From NCBI RefSeq assembly GCF_014191255.1, contig NZ_JACHWH010000008.1, forward strand, positions 180,477-244,476: a stretch of 64,000 nucleotides of DNA, in the 5' to 3' direction. This stretch comes from Amycolatopsis bartoniae (GTDB lineage Bacteria; Actinomycetota; Actinomycetes; Mycobacteriales; Pseudonocardiaceae). The translations under genes were made by a program, and so were the position numbers. The notes under the pieces are model-generated. The model was not told where the DNA came from. It was given only the letters and a program-made list of their open reading frames with translations, and ran no database searches. Positions 35,071-43,536 of this stretch are shown here, piece by piece; position 1 is the stretch's first letter; each line of letters opens with the position of its first letter.

Positions 35071-35838
35071 GTGGTCTTCTCCCTGGCTCAGGTGACGCAG
35101 GTGCGCCGGCTCACGCCCCACATGGCCCGGATCAGCCTCGCGGGTGACGAGCTGAGGCGGCTGACGGTGGCCTGCCCCGACGCGTACGTCAAGCTGTTCT
35201 TCCCGCGCCCGGGGCAGGAGCGCCCGGTGCTGCCGGAGCTGGCGCGCGACTCGTGGTACCAGTCGTACCTGGCGATGCCGGACGACGTACGGCCGCCGAT
35301 GCGCACGTACACGGTGCGCGCTCATCGCGGTGCGGAGATCGACATCGACTTCGTGCTGCACGGCGACACCGGTCCGGCGAGCCGGTGGGCGCTGGGCGCG
35401 CAGCCGGGGGACACGATCGCGTTGTTCGGTACGGGCGGGTTGCACACTGTTCCGGCGGGCACGGACTGGCAGCTGCTGATCGGCGACGAAACCGCGGTGC
35501 CCGCGATCGGCGCCATCCTGGAGCGGCTCGCGCCGGGCACGGTCGCGCGGGTGTACATCGAGGTGGACGACCCCGCGGAGCAGCAGCGCTTCACCACCCT
35601 GGGTGACGTGCAGGTGCACTGGGTGCACCGGCAGTCCCGCCCCCACGGCGAGCGGCTGCTGAACGCGGTCCGCCTGGCCGCCCTCCCCGGCGGCACCCCG
35701 TACGGCTGGATCTCGGGCGAGGCGGGCATGGTGAAGTTCGCCCGGCGCCACCTGGTGGGCGACCGGGGCTTCCCGAAGAGCGCGATCACCTTCACGGGCT
35801 ACTGGCGCCGAGGCATCACCCACGACAACCTGGTCTGA
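35071..35838 (+). CDS. Siderophore-interacting protein (ferric-chelate reductase)
   Basis: This is a 255-residue SIP-family flavoprotein. FAD-binding signatures are RTYTVRAHRGAEIDIDFVLH with GPASRWALGAQPGD near residue 110, and a NAD(P)H domain with LLIGDETAVPAIGAIL near residue 145 and GEAGMVKFARRHL near the C terminus. Such proteins reduce ferric siderophores in the cytoplasm. The upstream iron box fits that role. GTG start at 35071 was chosen; 35022-35070 is the promoter. Confidence 0.9.
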   Translation: MVFSLAQVTQVRRLTPHMARISLAGDELRRLTVACPDAYVKLFFPRPGQERPVLPELARDSWYQSYLAMPDDVRPPMRTYTVRAHRGAEIDIDFVLHGDTGPASRWALGAQPGDTIALFGTGGLHTVPAGTDWQLLIGDETAVPAIGAILERLAPGTVARVYIEVDDPAEQQRFTTLGDVQVHWVHRQSRPHGERLLNAVRLAALPGGTPYGWISGEAGMVKFARRHLVGDRGFPKSAITFTGYWRRGITHDNLV

Positions 35839-35847
35839 CGGGCCCCG

Positions 35848-36648
35848 TCACGCCCCCAGCTCCGCCACCAGCAGCTTCACCAGCGCGCCGAGCCGCTGCC
35901 GTTCCGGTTGCAGCGTCGGCACTCCCGCCTCGGTGAGCGGCGCCGCCGTGACCGGGCCGACGCAGGCGCACACCACGTCACCCCGCAGCGCCGCCAGCAG
36001 CTCCTCGTACGCGCCGCGCTCCCGCGCGAGGCTCAGCAGGTTCGCCGTCGCCGGGGCGCTCGTGAACGCCAGTGCCTGCACCCGCCCCGACAGCACCCCG
36101 TCGAGCAACCGCTGCGCCGGGTCCAGGTCCGCGGGCCACTCCCACCGGTACGGCTGCACCTCGATCACCCGCGCACCCGCCTCCACCAGCCGCTGCGTCT
36201 CCGGCAGCACCGACCCGTGCAGCTGCACCGCCACCCGCCTGCCCGCCACCCCCGCCGAGAGCAGGTGCGCGAACAGCTGCCGGTTGCTCTCCTCCGGCGC
36301 CGACCACTCCTCTGTCAGCCCGCGCCCGCGCACCGCGCCCTTGCCCTTGGGGCCGCGCGTGAAGATCCGCGCCTCCCGCAGCACGTCGAGCAGCCTGTCC
36401 GACACGCCCCAGCCGTCGGCCGCGTCGAGCCAGCCGCGGAAACCGGCGCCTGTCGTCACCGCCAGCACGTCGACTCCGGCGAGCACTTCGTCCGTCGCCG
36501 CGCGGAGGTGGTCGTCGTCGGGCAACGGGACGATGTGGATCGTCGGCGCGTGCCGGACCGTGGCGCCGTGCCGTTCCAGCGCCGTGATGAACTCGTCCGC
36601 ACGCCGCTCCGCGGTCACGCCGATCGTCACGCCGGTGAGGTCACCCAT
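35848..36648 (-). CDS. HemD-like protein, NnaR paralogue without DNA-binding domain
   Basis: This is a 266-residue HemD (uroporphyrinogen-III synthase) fold protein: VTIGVTAERRADEFITALERHGA, TTGAGFRGWLDAADGWG, VAVQLHGSVLPETQRLVEAG, CACVGPVTAAPLTEAGVPT. It aligns almost collinearly with residues 1-255 of the NnaR-like protein at 44205-45308 but ends before the winged-helix domain. It may be a real synthase-like enzyme or a regulator that lost its DNA-binding part; many actinomycetes carry the true HemD fused to a CobA methyltransferase. Its start overlaps the stop of the WYL regulator by eight bases. Confidence 0.75.
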   Translation of the reverse strand: MGDLTGVTIGVTAERRADEFITALERHGATVRHAPTIHIVPLPDDDHLRAATDEVLAGVDVLAVTTGAGFRGWLDAADGWGVSDRLLDVLREARIFTRGPKGKGAVRGRGLTEEWSAPEESNRQLFAHLLSAGVAGRRVAVQLHGSVLPETQRLVEAGARVIEVQPYRWEWPADLDPAQRLLDGVLSGRVQALAFTSAPATANLLSLARERGAYEELLAALRGDVVCACVGPVTAAPLTEAGVPTLQPERQRLGALVKLLVAELGA

Positions 36649-37606
36649 AGCTCGCCCCCATCTTCGCGACCGCGGCCGCCACCTCGGCCCGCAACTCGGG
36701 CGGCTCCAGCACCTGCAGCTCAGGCCCGAACCGCAACAGCTCGCCGAGCGCCGGAGCGCCCGGTTCCACCGGTAACTCCACTCGCAACCACCCGTCCTCG
36801 TCCGGCTCGTTCCGGCATTCCCGCAGAGCGCGGGCGCCGACCACTCCCAAGTAGAAAGGTACGAGGTCCCGGCCCAGTCGCGACAGACGCACCACGGCGA
36901 TCCGGGGATACAACCGCCTTTCAAAGCTCTCCGACCACTCCCGCCAGTACGCCGCGAGGTCGAAATCGGACGGTCGCTCGAACCGTTCCCCCAACTCCGG
37001 CGCGGAGATCCGTGACACCCGGTACGTCCGCACGCCGTTGCCGGCCCGCGCGGCGAGGTACCAGTTGCCCGCCTTCAGCACCAGCCCCAGCGGTTCCAGC
37101 ACGCGGTCGACCTCGCTGCCGTCCCACCGCCGGTAACGCGTCGTGAACAGGCGGCACTCCCACACCGCCCGCGCGATCTCCGCGAGGTGTGGCAGGCTCT
37201 CGACGCCCCGGAACCAGCCGGGCACGTCGAGCAGGAAGCGCTCGGCGACTTGCCCGGCGCGGTCGCGCAGTTCCTCCGGCAGCGCCGCGTAGAGCTTCAG
37301 CTGCGCAGCGGCGAGCACCGTGCCGAGCCCCAGTTCCGCCGCCGCCACGGGCAGTCCGGCGAGCGAAAGCGATTGCGCCTCCTCCTCGGTGAGCCCGGTC
37401 AGGCGCGTCCGGTAGCCGCCGACCAGCTGGTACCCGCCCGCGCGGCCGCGATCCGCGTACACCGGCACGCCCGCGGCCGAGAGCGCCTCGATGTCGCGGT
37501 ACACCGTGCGCACCGACACCTCCAGCTCCGCTGCCAGCTCGTCGGCCGTCATCCGGCCCCGGTTCTGCAACAGCAGCAACACCGACAGCAACCTGCTCGC
37601 CCGCAT
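36641..37606 (-). CDS. HTH-WYL domain transcriptional regulator
   Basis: This is a 321-residue YafY/DeoR-type protein. The N-terminal winged helix reads SRLLSVLLLLQNRGRMTADELAAELEVSVRTVYRDIEALSAAGVPVYAD. The WYL domain (about residues 130-225) includes VLKAGNWYLAARAGNG in place of the usual WYL triad, and a C-terminal WCX domain ends the protein. ATG 37606 has GGGGA just ahead; an in-frame ATG at 37615 is an alternative. It likely controls the divergent DUF3224 gene and its own operon. Confidence 0.85.
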   Translation of the reverse strand: MRASRLLSVLLLLQNRGRMTADELAAELEVSVRTVYRDIEALSAAGVPVYADRGRAGGYQLVGGYRTRLTGLTEEEAQSLSLAGLPVAAAELGLGTVLAAAQLKLYAALPEELRDRAGQVAERFLLDVPGWFRGVESLPHLAEIARAVWECRLFTTRYRRWDGSEVDRVLEPLGLVLKAGNWYLAARAGNGVRTYRVSRISAPELGERFERPSDFDLAAYWREWSESFERRLYPRIAVVRLSRLGRDLVPFYLGVVGARALRECRNEPDEDGWLRVELPVEPGAPALGELLRFGPELQVLEPPELRAEVAAAVAKMGASYG

Positions 37607-37626
37607 GTTCCCCATTGTCGCCGAAA

Positions 37627-37647
37627 ACCTGACAGAAGATGGCAGGT
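37627..37647. promoter_or_regulatory. Inverted repeat between WYL regulator and DUF3224 gene
   Basis: ACCTGACA (37627-37634) and TGGCAGGT (37640-37647) form an 8-bp inverted repeat with one mismatch, 5-base spacer. It lies between the divergent starts and is a candidate operator for the WYL regulator. Confidence 0.45.
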
Positions 37648-37667
37648 ATGTGCGCGAAGCTGTGCGC

Positions 37668-38042
37668 ATGACCGACACGTTCACCATGAAGAGCTGGGAC
37701 GAAGCCGTTGTCGACGGGCCCGAGGACGGCCCGCGCTTCGCCCACGCGCACTGCACCTTCTCCTACCGCGGCCGCATCGAGGGCACGTCGGTGTGCGACT
37801 ACCTGCTGTACTACCCGGGCGAGGGGCCCGGGCTCGGCTTCGAGCGGATCACCGGCAGCGTCGACGGCCGGAAGGGCAGTTTCGTCGTCCGGCACGAGGT
37901 AGGTTACGGAGCGGACGGAGTGCGCGGCACGTTCACCGTCGTCCCGGGTTCGGGCACCGGTGAGCTGGCCGGGCTGAGCGGCTCCGGAACGATCGAGGGA
38001 GCGAGCGAGACCATGTCGTACACCCTGGACTACCGACTGTGA
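37668..38042 (+). CDS. DUF3224 domain protein
   Basis: This is a 124-residue protein resembling the small DUF3224 family, a beta-barrel fold often placed beside transcriptional regulators. Typical features are FTMKSWDEAVVDGPEDGPRFAHAH and GSGTGELAGLSGSGTIEG near the C terminus. No catalytic residues are known. It diverges from the WYL regulator and overlaps the following gene by GTGA, so it is co-translated with it. Confidence 0.8.
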   Translation: MTDTFTMKSWDEAVVDGPEDGPRFAHAHCTFSYRGRIEGTSVCDYLLYYPGEGPGLGFERITGSVDGRKGSFVVRHEVGYGADGVRGTFTVVPGSGTGELAGLSGSGTIEGASETMSYTLDYRL

Positions 38043-39157
38043 CTTTCGAAGTGGACCGCGAGCAGGTCCTCGCGTACCGGGTGGCGGCGCAGGGCCTGCA
38101 CCGCACGGAATCCGACGCGGCCCGGCTCGCGGTCTTCGACCTCGGGCTGCAGAGCACGCAGCGTGACACGGCGGCGATCTCGCTGGCCGCCCGGCTGGAC
38201 GGCCCGGTGCGCGAGGAGTCCTTTGTGGACGACCCGCGTTTCGTGCTCGCCTGGACCCACCGGGGCGCCCCGCACTTCCACCGCGCCGACGAGCTGCCGT
38301 CCGTCGTGGCGGCGCTCGTGCCGCTGGAGGAGGCGGATGCGATGGCGCGGATGGGCTGGCAGCGGCGGCAGGTCGAGGCCGCCGGGATGGGCGCGACGGA
38401 GGGCCTGTTCGCGGCGGCGCGGGCGGTCCGGAAGGTCGTCCGGAAGCCGATGAGCAAGGGCGCGGTGAGCACGGAGGTCACGAAGCTCGTGCCGCCCGGG
38501 TTGTCGTACTGGTGCCGCGGTTGCCAGGCCACGCACATCCTCGAACAGGTCCTCCGGCTGGCCGCGATCCACGGCGGCGCCTGCTTGGTGGCGGGCGAGT
38601 TCCCGGCGGTGCTCGCGCCGTTCAAGGGCCGGTTGCCGACGGCGCCGGACGTCGCGGCGGCCGCGTCGGTGGTGCGGAACTACCTGCGCCTGCACGGACC
38701 GGCCGGCCCTGGCGAAGCAGCGGGCTTCATCGGCACGACGGCGACGCTGGCGAAGAAGATGTGGCCCGCGGACCTGGTGGAAGTCCGTTACGCGGGCCGG
38801 AAAACGTACGTTCCGGCGGCGGAGGCCGACCTGCTGGCGAACCCGCCGGAGCCCGCCGTGGTGCGGTTGCTGCCGCCGTGGGACCCGTTCCTGCAGGCGC
38901 GCGACCGGGCGACGCTGGTGCCGGACAAGGCGCGGCAGAAGGAGGTGTGGAAGATCCTCGGCAATCCGGGCGCGCTGCTGGTGGACGGCGAGGTGGCGGG
39001 AACGTGGCGCAGCAAGGGAAGCGGGCGGAAGCGCTTGGACTTCACGATCACGCCGTTCGCGCCCCTTCCCCCGGCGGCACGCAAGGCCGCCGAGGAGGAG
39101 GCCGAACGGGTGGCGCGGGTGCGGGGGTTCGGGGACCTGCGGATGGTTTGGGCTTAG
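38039..39157 (+). CDS. Winged-helix DNA-binding domain protein, AlkZ/YcaQ-like
   Basis: This is a 372-residue HTH_42-family protein. Family-like marks are the FDLGLQSTQRDT stretch, RGAPHFHR near residue 80 and the C-terminal PWDPFLQARDRATLVPD. The family includes DNA glycosylases that remove alkylated bases and interstrand cross-links, but actinobacterial members have diverse or unknown roles. GTG 38039 overlaps the DUF3224 stop. No signal peptide or membrane segment is seen. Confidence 0.78.
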   Translation: MTFEVDREQVLAYRVAAQGLHRTESDAARLAVFDLGLQSTQRDTAAISLAARLDGPVREESFVDDPRFVLAWTHRGAPHFHRADELPSVVAALVPLEEADAMARMGWQRRQVEAAGMGATEGLFAAARAVRKVVRKPMSKGAVSTEVTKLVPPGLSYWCRGCQATHILEQVLRLAAIHGGACLVAGEFPAVLAPFKGRLPTAPDVAAAASVVRNYLRLHGPAGPGEAAGFIGTTATLAKKMWPADLVEVRYAGRKTYVPAAEADLLANPPEPAVVRLLPPWDPFLQARDRATLVPDKARQKEVWKILGNPGALLVDGEVAGTWRSKGSGRKRLDFTITPFAPLPPAARKAAEEEAERVARVRGFGDLRMVWA

Positions 39158-39170
39158 GTGGCAAGCGCCG

Positions 39171-39818
39171 TCATTCCGCCGGAAAGAGCAACGACAACGT
39201 CACCTCGCGGTTGACCCGCACGTGTTCCAGCGCGCAGGCCCGTGCGCGCTCCGGATCCCCGGACGCGATCGCCTCGTACAGCCGCCGGTGTTCGGCCAGC
39301 AGGTCGTCCCAGTGCTCGTTCTGCCCGGTCAGCCACGCCAGCCGCCCCTCCAGCGACTGCATCAGCGTCGACAGCAACCGGTGCCCGGCGACCGCCAGTA
39401 TCTCGTCGTGGAACCGGTTGTTCGCCGCCGTGATCCGGCTGCCCTTACCGCTCTCCGTGGCGCGCGCGGCCTCCCGCAGCGTTGCCTCCAGCCGTGCCAG
39501 CCCCGCCTTCCCCGCGCGCTCCGCCGCCAGCCCGCACGCGAGCACCTCCAGCGCCTCCCGCACGTCGAACAGCTCTTCGACGTCCACTCTGGACAGTTGA
39601 CGCACCACGACCCGACGCGGCGACGGGGTTTCCAGGAACCCCTCCGACTCCAGCGCGCGGATCGCCTCCCGCACCGGCAGCCGCGACACCCCCAGGTCCT
39701 CGGCCAGCTCCCGCTCGACGAGCCGGTCGCCCGGCTTGAGCCGGCCCGAGAGGATCCGGCCACGCAGCTCGTCCACCACCCGCTGCCGCACGACGGCCAG
39801 GGGTTTCTGGTTTAACAC
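39171..39818 (-). CDS. GntR family (FCD) regulator of the NCS1 permease genes
   Basis: This is a 215-residue protein. The winged helix (RGRILSGRLKPGDRLVERELAEDLGVSRLPVREAIRALESEG) is followed by an FCD ligand domain with NNRFHDEIL and EHWDDLLAEHRRLYEAI. GTG 39818 gives the expected start; the much longer open frame upstream is non-coding antisense to the permease. It is divergent from the permease and probably represses it in the absence of a purine- or hydantoin-type ligand. Confidence 0.85.
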   Translation of the reverse strand: MLNQKPLAVVRQRVVDELRGRILSGRLKPGDRLVERELAEDLGVSRLPVREAIRALESEGFLETPSPRRVVVRQLSRVDVEELFDVREALEVLACGLAAERAGKAGLARLEATLREAARATESGKGSRITAANNRFHDEILAVAGHRLLSTLMQSLEGRLAWLTGQNEHWDDLLAEHRRLYEAIASGDPERARACALEHVRVNREVTLSLLFPAE

Positions 39819-39865
39819 GAATGCAACCCGCCTCTCCCTTGACCTCCGGCCGCCAGTGTACGACC

Positions 39866-39894
39866 TTGGGAACACCAAGTTTGGTATCCCAAAC
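39866..39894. promoter_or_regulatory. Tandem TTGG...CCAA operators of the permease promoter
   Basis: TTGGGAACACCAA (39866-39878) abuts GTTTGGTATCCCAAAC (39879-39894). Each is an imperfect palindrome of the TTGG-Nx-CCAA type commonly bound by FCD-GntR proteins. They sit between the divergent regulator and permease starts. Confidence 0.6.
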
Positions 39895-39908
39895 CTCCGG
39901 AGGCGTCC

Positions 39909-41324
39909 GTGACCGCCGTCGAGACCGCGACTCAGACCCCACCAGACTCCCGCCTGTACAACGACGACCTCGCGCCCGCCCGTGAGCGGAAGTGGAAGGT
40001 CTACGACATCTTCGCGCTGTGGATGTCGGACGTGCACAACCTCGGCAACTACACGTTCGCGGCTGGCCTGTTCGTGCTCGGCCTGTCCGCGTGGCAGGTG
40101 TTCACCGCGCTGCTGTTCGGGTTCGTGATCATCTACGTCGGCATGAACCTGATGGGCCGCGTCGGGCAGCGGACGGGCGTGCCGTTCCCCGTGGTGGCCC
40201 GGATCAGCTTCGGCACGGCGGGCGCGAACCTGCCGGCCCTGATCCGCGCGGTGATCGCGATCTTCTGGTACGGCATCCAGACCTACCTCGCGTCGGTCGC
40301 GATCACGGTGCTGGTGCTCGCCATCGACCCGGGCCTGAAGTCGTGGACCGAGCACGGTTTCCTCGGCCTGCACGCGCTGGGCTGGATCTGTTTCGTGGCG
40401 CTGTGGGCGGTCCAGGCGCTGATCCTGACCCGAGGCATGGAGTCGGTGCGGAAGTTCCAGGACTGGTGCGGGCCCGCGATCTGGGTGGTGATGATCGCGC
40501 TCGCGGTGTGGATCCTCGCCGCCGGGCACTGGAGCATCTCGTTCACCGAGAGCCCGAAAGCGCTTTCCGGCGGTGAGCAGGTGCGCCAGTGGTTCGGCGC
40601 GGCCGGGCTCATCCTCGCCACCTACGGCACGCTCATGCTGAACTTCTGCGACTTCTCCCGGTTCACCCCGGACCAGAAAACGGTGCGGCGCGGCAACTTC
40701 TGGGGCCTGCCGATCAACTCCACGGCGTTCGCGCTGCTGTCGGTGATCGTCACCGCGGGCAGCCTCAAGGTGTTCGGCGAGGCGATCACGGACCCGGCGG
40801 AACTGCTGGCGAAGGTGCACAACACGCCGGTGCTGATCGTCGGCGCGCTGACGTTCGCGGTGGCCACGATGGGCGTCAACATCGTCGCGAACTTCGTCTC
40901 CCCCGCGTACGACCTGGCCAACATCTGGCCGAAGCGGATCAACTTCAGGACCGGCGGGATGATCAGCGCGGTGTTCGCGCTGTGCGTGCTGCCGTGGAAG
41001 CTGTACTCCTCGCCCGCGGTGGTGAACTACTTCCTCGGCGGCCTGGGCGCGTTCCTCGGGCCGCTGTTCGGGATCATGATCGTGGACTATTACCTGGTCC
41101 GGCGCGGGAAGGTGGACGTCACGGCGTTGTTCGACCCCGCGCCCGGCTCGCCGTACCACTACCGTCGTGGTGTCAACCCGCGTGCGCTCGGCGTGTTCGT
41201 GCCGACGGCCGCGCTGACCGCCGTGATCGCGCTGGTGCCGGTGTTCGAGCCGGCGGCGCCGTACTCGTGGTTCATCGGCACTGCCGTGTCCGCGCTCGCG
41301 TACTGGGCGGTGGCGCGGAGGTGA
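39909..41324 (+). CDS. NCS1 family nucleobase/hydantoin:cation symporter
   Basis: This is a 471-residue permease with about twelve helices. NCS1 marks are NDDLAPARERKWKVYDIFALWMSDVHNLGNY at the start, FGTAGANLPALIRAVIAIFWYGIQTYLAS and NFCDFSRFTPDQKTVRRGNFWGLP. It imports purines, allantoin or hydantoins with Na+ or H+. GTG 39909 has CCGGAGG ahead. The racemase-like gene downstream points towards hydantoin or allantoin as substrate. Confidence 0.88.
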   Translation: MTAVETATQTPPDSRLYNDDLAPARERKWKVYDIFALWMSDVHNLGNYTFAAGLFVLGLSAWQVFTALLFGFVIIYVGMNLMGRVGQRTGVPFPVVARISFGTAGANLPALIRAVIAIFWYGIQTYLASVAITVLVLAIDPGLKSWTEHGFLGLHALGWICFVALWAVQALILTRGMESVRKFQDWCGPAIWVVMIALAVWILAAGHWSISFTESPKALSGGEQVRQWFGAAGLILATYGTLMLNFCDFSRFTPDQKTVRRGNFWGLPINSTAFALLSVIVTAGSLKVFGEAITDPAELLAKVHNTPVLIVGALTFAVATMGVNIVANFVSPAYDLANIWPKRINFRTGGMISAVFALCVLPWKLYSSPAVVNYFLGGLGAFLGPLFGIMIVDYYLVRRGKVDVTALFDPAPGSPYHYRRGVNPRALGVFVPTAALTAVIALVPVFEPAAPYSWFIGTAVSALAYWAVARR

Positions 41325-42040
41325 CCAGGATCCTGGTGACGAACTGCAACACCACCGAGGCGATGACGAAGGAGATCGAGGCAGGCGCCCGTGCTGCGGC
41401 AAGCCCCGGAACCGAGATCGTCGCGTTGACGCCGTCGTGGGGGCCGGAGTCGGCGGAGGGCTGGCTGGACAGCTTCCTGTCGGCCGCCGCAGTGCTGGAC
41501 CTGTTGCGCACCACGGAGGAAACGTTCGACGCGGTCGTGCTCGCGGGGTTCGGTGAGCACGGCCGCGAGGGCGCGCGGGAGCTGCTGGACGTGCCGGTCG
41601 TGGACATCACCGAGGCGGCCGCGCACCTGGCGTGTCTGCTGGGCCGTCGCTACGGGGTGGTGACCACTTTGGACCGAACGTGCGGGTTGATCGAGGAGAG
41701 CTTGCACGGGGCCGGGGTCGCCGCGCACTGCGTGGGTGTCGTCGGCTCGGGGTTGGGGGTGCTGGAGCTGGCGGACGAGGTGCGCACGGCGTCGGCACTG
41801 GTGACGACGGCTCGGCGGGTGCGCGACCGCGGGGCGGAGGTGCTGGTGCTCGGATGCGCGGGGATGACCGGGTTGGACCGGCGGATCAGCGCGGAGCTGG
41901 GCATTCCGGTGATCGACGGGGTCGCCGCCGCGGTGCGCTTGGCGGAGTCGTTGGTGGCGTTGGGACTGCACACCAGCCGGGCTGGGTATCCCAAGCCACT
42001 GCCGAAGTCCCGGCGGTGGGGTCCGTCCATGATGGACTGA
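41321..42040 (+). CDS. Hydantoin/Asp-Glu racemase-like protein with a missing catalytic Cys
   Basis: This is a 239-residue Asp/Glu/hydantoin racemase superfamily protein (VTRILVTNCNTTEAMT). Two cysteines normally act as acid and base. The second is present (LVLGCAGMTG, Cys179). The first position is Gly76 in LAGFGEHGREG where racemases have Cys in CFGDPG-like sequences. The protein may be a different enzyme, such as a decarboxylase-type or allantoin racemase variant. GTG 41321 overlaps the permease stop. Confidence 0.75.
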   Translation: MTRILVTNCNTTEAMTKEIEAGARAAASPGTEIVALTPSWGPESAEGWLDSFLSAAAVLDLLRTTEETFDAVVLAGFGEHGREGARELLDVPVVDITEAAAHLACLLGRRYGVVTTLDRTCGLIEESLHGAGVAAHCVGVVGSGLGVLELADEVRTASALVTTARRVRDRGAEVLVLGCAGMTGLDRRISAELGIPVIDGVAAAVRLAESLVALGLHTSRAGYPKPLPKSRRWGPSMMD

Positions 42041-42069
42041 CCGCCCGAGTGCTCGTGCTCGGACGGTCA
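42038..42069. terminator. Hairpin between racemase-like gene and convergent gene
   Basis: Arms 42038-42049 and 42058-42069 pair over 12 bases with one mismatch and an 8-base loop. The left arm includes the racemase stop codon. No U-run follows, so its strength is uncertain. Confidence 0.55.
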
Positions 42070-42086
42070 GCCTCCGGTGGATGGGC

Positions 42087-42737
42087 TCAGAAGGGGCCTC
42101 CTGGCCCACCGAAGTCTCCGAAACCGGGGCCGCCACCGAAGAAGTCGTGGTGGTGTCCGCCGAACCCGCCGAGGAGGGTGTCCATCAGCAGTGCCCCGCC
42201 CATGCCCGCCGCGCCCGCGACCAGCGCTGTCTTCCACCACGGGGTGCTGTACCAGCCCGCGGGGACCGCGCGGCCGCCGACGGTGCCGCCCGGGTAGTAG
42301 TACGGCGTCGCGTCGCCCGGGCGGGGCGAGGCGACGTACTCCTGCCCACCCACCGTCACCTGCCGCCGGGTGTCGATGCTGCCCGTCGCCTGCTGGGGCA
42401 GCGCCGGACCCGGGTCGAGGCCCAGTGCGGTCCTCGCCGCGCGGATGTAGTGCAGGCCCTCGACCGCGGTCTGCCCGGCCAGGTGGTACTGCATCGGCGT
42501 GCGGGCCTGCGCCAGCTCGACCGAAGCCGCGTTGTGCCGCTCGGCCGCGTCGCCGAGTGCCTGCGTCGCGGCGGCGTTGCCGGTGGCGTCGAGGTTGGTG
42601 ATGCCCGCCGCGAGCCGGTCGATCCAGCGGCGCGCCTCGGCTTGGGCGTCGGACGGTGCCTCCCGCTGCGGACGCCGGAACGCCATGAACAGGCAGCCGG
42701 CGATCACCGCCACGAAGAGGAGGGTGAACAGTCCCAT
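42087..42737 (-). CDS. Hypothetical membrane protein with Gly/His-rich tail
   Basis: This is a 216-residue protein. An N-terminal helix (MGLFTLLFVAVIAGCLFMAF) is followed by a helical cytoplasmic domain (AEARRWIDRLAAGITNLDATGNAAATQALGDAAERHNAASVEL) and a second hydrophobic patch. The tail is rich in Gly, Phe and His (GGHHHDFFGGGPGFGDFGG). The pattern is seen in actinobacterial hypothetical proteins with no assigned role. GGAGG precedes the start. It lies downstream of the Pro-rich gene. Confidence 0.65.
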   Translation of the reverse strand: MGLFTLLFVAVIAGCLFMAFRRPQREAPSDAQAEARRWIDRLAAGITNLDATGNAAATQALGDAAERHNAASVELAQARTPMQYHLAGQTAVEGLHYIRAARTALGLDPGPALPQQATGSIDTRRQVTVGGQEYVASPRPGDATPYYYPGGTVGGRAVPAGWYSTPWWKTALVAGAAGMGGALLMDTLLGGFGGHHHDFFGGGPGFGDFGGPGGPF

Positions 42738-42755
42738 CGGAACCTCCGGGAGAAC

Positions 42756-43439
42756 TCAGGTGGTTTGGCCCTGCCCCTGGTCGGCGGTGCCGGACTGGTC
42801 CTGCTGCTGACCGGGGAACCCGCCCATGCCGCCGCCGGGACCGTAGCCACCGGCACCGCCGGGGCCGAACTGGCTCGACGGCGTGCCGGAGCCGGACCCG
42901 GTCGAATGCCCAATGACGAACCCGACGCTGCCGCCGACGACGAGCGCCGCGGCCGCGAGGATGCTCGCGAGCCCGACGGACAACTTGTTCGCCGGCTTCT
43001 TGGCGGGGGGCACACCCGGAACGCCGGGCGGGGCAGGCGGGGTGGGAGTACCGGGCGGAACGGCACTTCCGCCCGGCCATCCCGCGGGCGGGGTGGTGGT
43101 CCCGGAGGTTGCGGAAGCTGCCTCGGCCGACGCCGAGCCAGGCCATCCCTCGCCCACTCCACCTCGATCACCGGCTTCCCCGGTCATCCTGGTGCTCGGC
43201 ACGCGCCGCACCGGGCGCTCCTTGTCGGGCCAGGCCGGTTCCGACACGACGACGGCGGTGGTCGCGTCGGTACCGGTGGAGGAGGCGGGTGGGGCGGGCG
43301 GCGCCGTGGGGGCTGCGGTAGCCGTGGCCGCCCCACCCTGTCCGGCCGGTCCGTACTGGGCCGGCCCGCTGGGGGTGGCGAAGCTCTCCGTCTGCGCCTG
43401 GCCCTCGCGGGAGGCACGCTGCGCGGGGTCGTACGTCAT
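42756..43439 (-). CDS. Hypothetical Pro/Gly-rich single-helix membrane protein
   Basis: This is a 227-residue protein, unrecognised. A low-complexity N-terminal part rich in Ala, Pro, Gly and Thr (residues 1-145) leads to one helix (VGLASILAAAALVVGGSVGFVIGH) and a Gly/Gln-rich C-terminal tail. The layout is of an anchored protein with disordered ends. GAGAG lies ahead of ATG 43439. It precedes the Gly/His-rich gene and both may be co-transcribed. Confidence 0.6.
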   Translation of the reverse strand: MTYDPAQRASREGQAQTESFATPSGPAQYGPAGQGGAATATAAPTAPPAPPASSTGTDATTAVVVSEPAWPDKERPVRRVPSTRMTGEAGDRGGVGEGWPGSASAEAASATSGTTTPPAGWPGGSAVPPGTPTPPAPPGVPGVPPAKKPANKLSVGLASILAAAALVVGGSVGFVIGHSTGSGSGTPSSQFGPGGAGGYGPGGGMGGFPGQQQDQSGTADQGQGQTT

Positions 43440-43536
43440 CGGGTTCTCTCTTCGCGGAAGTCCGGTTGCTGACGAGATCGACCTTCGTCGCCGCGCCTGG
43501 GAAACCCGTGTGCGGAACCTACGAGTGAGCTGTGAG

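Noticed and set aside
39819..41402. Upstream extension of the GntR regulator frame on the minus strand
   Set aside because: It is antisense to the NCS1 permease and has only His/Arg/Asp-rich composition; the GntR fold starts at 39818.
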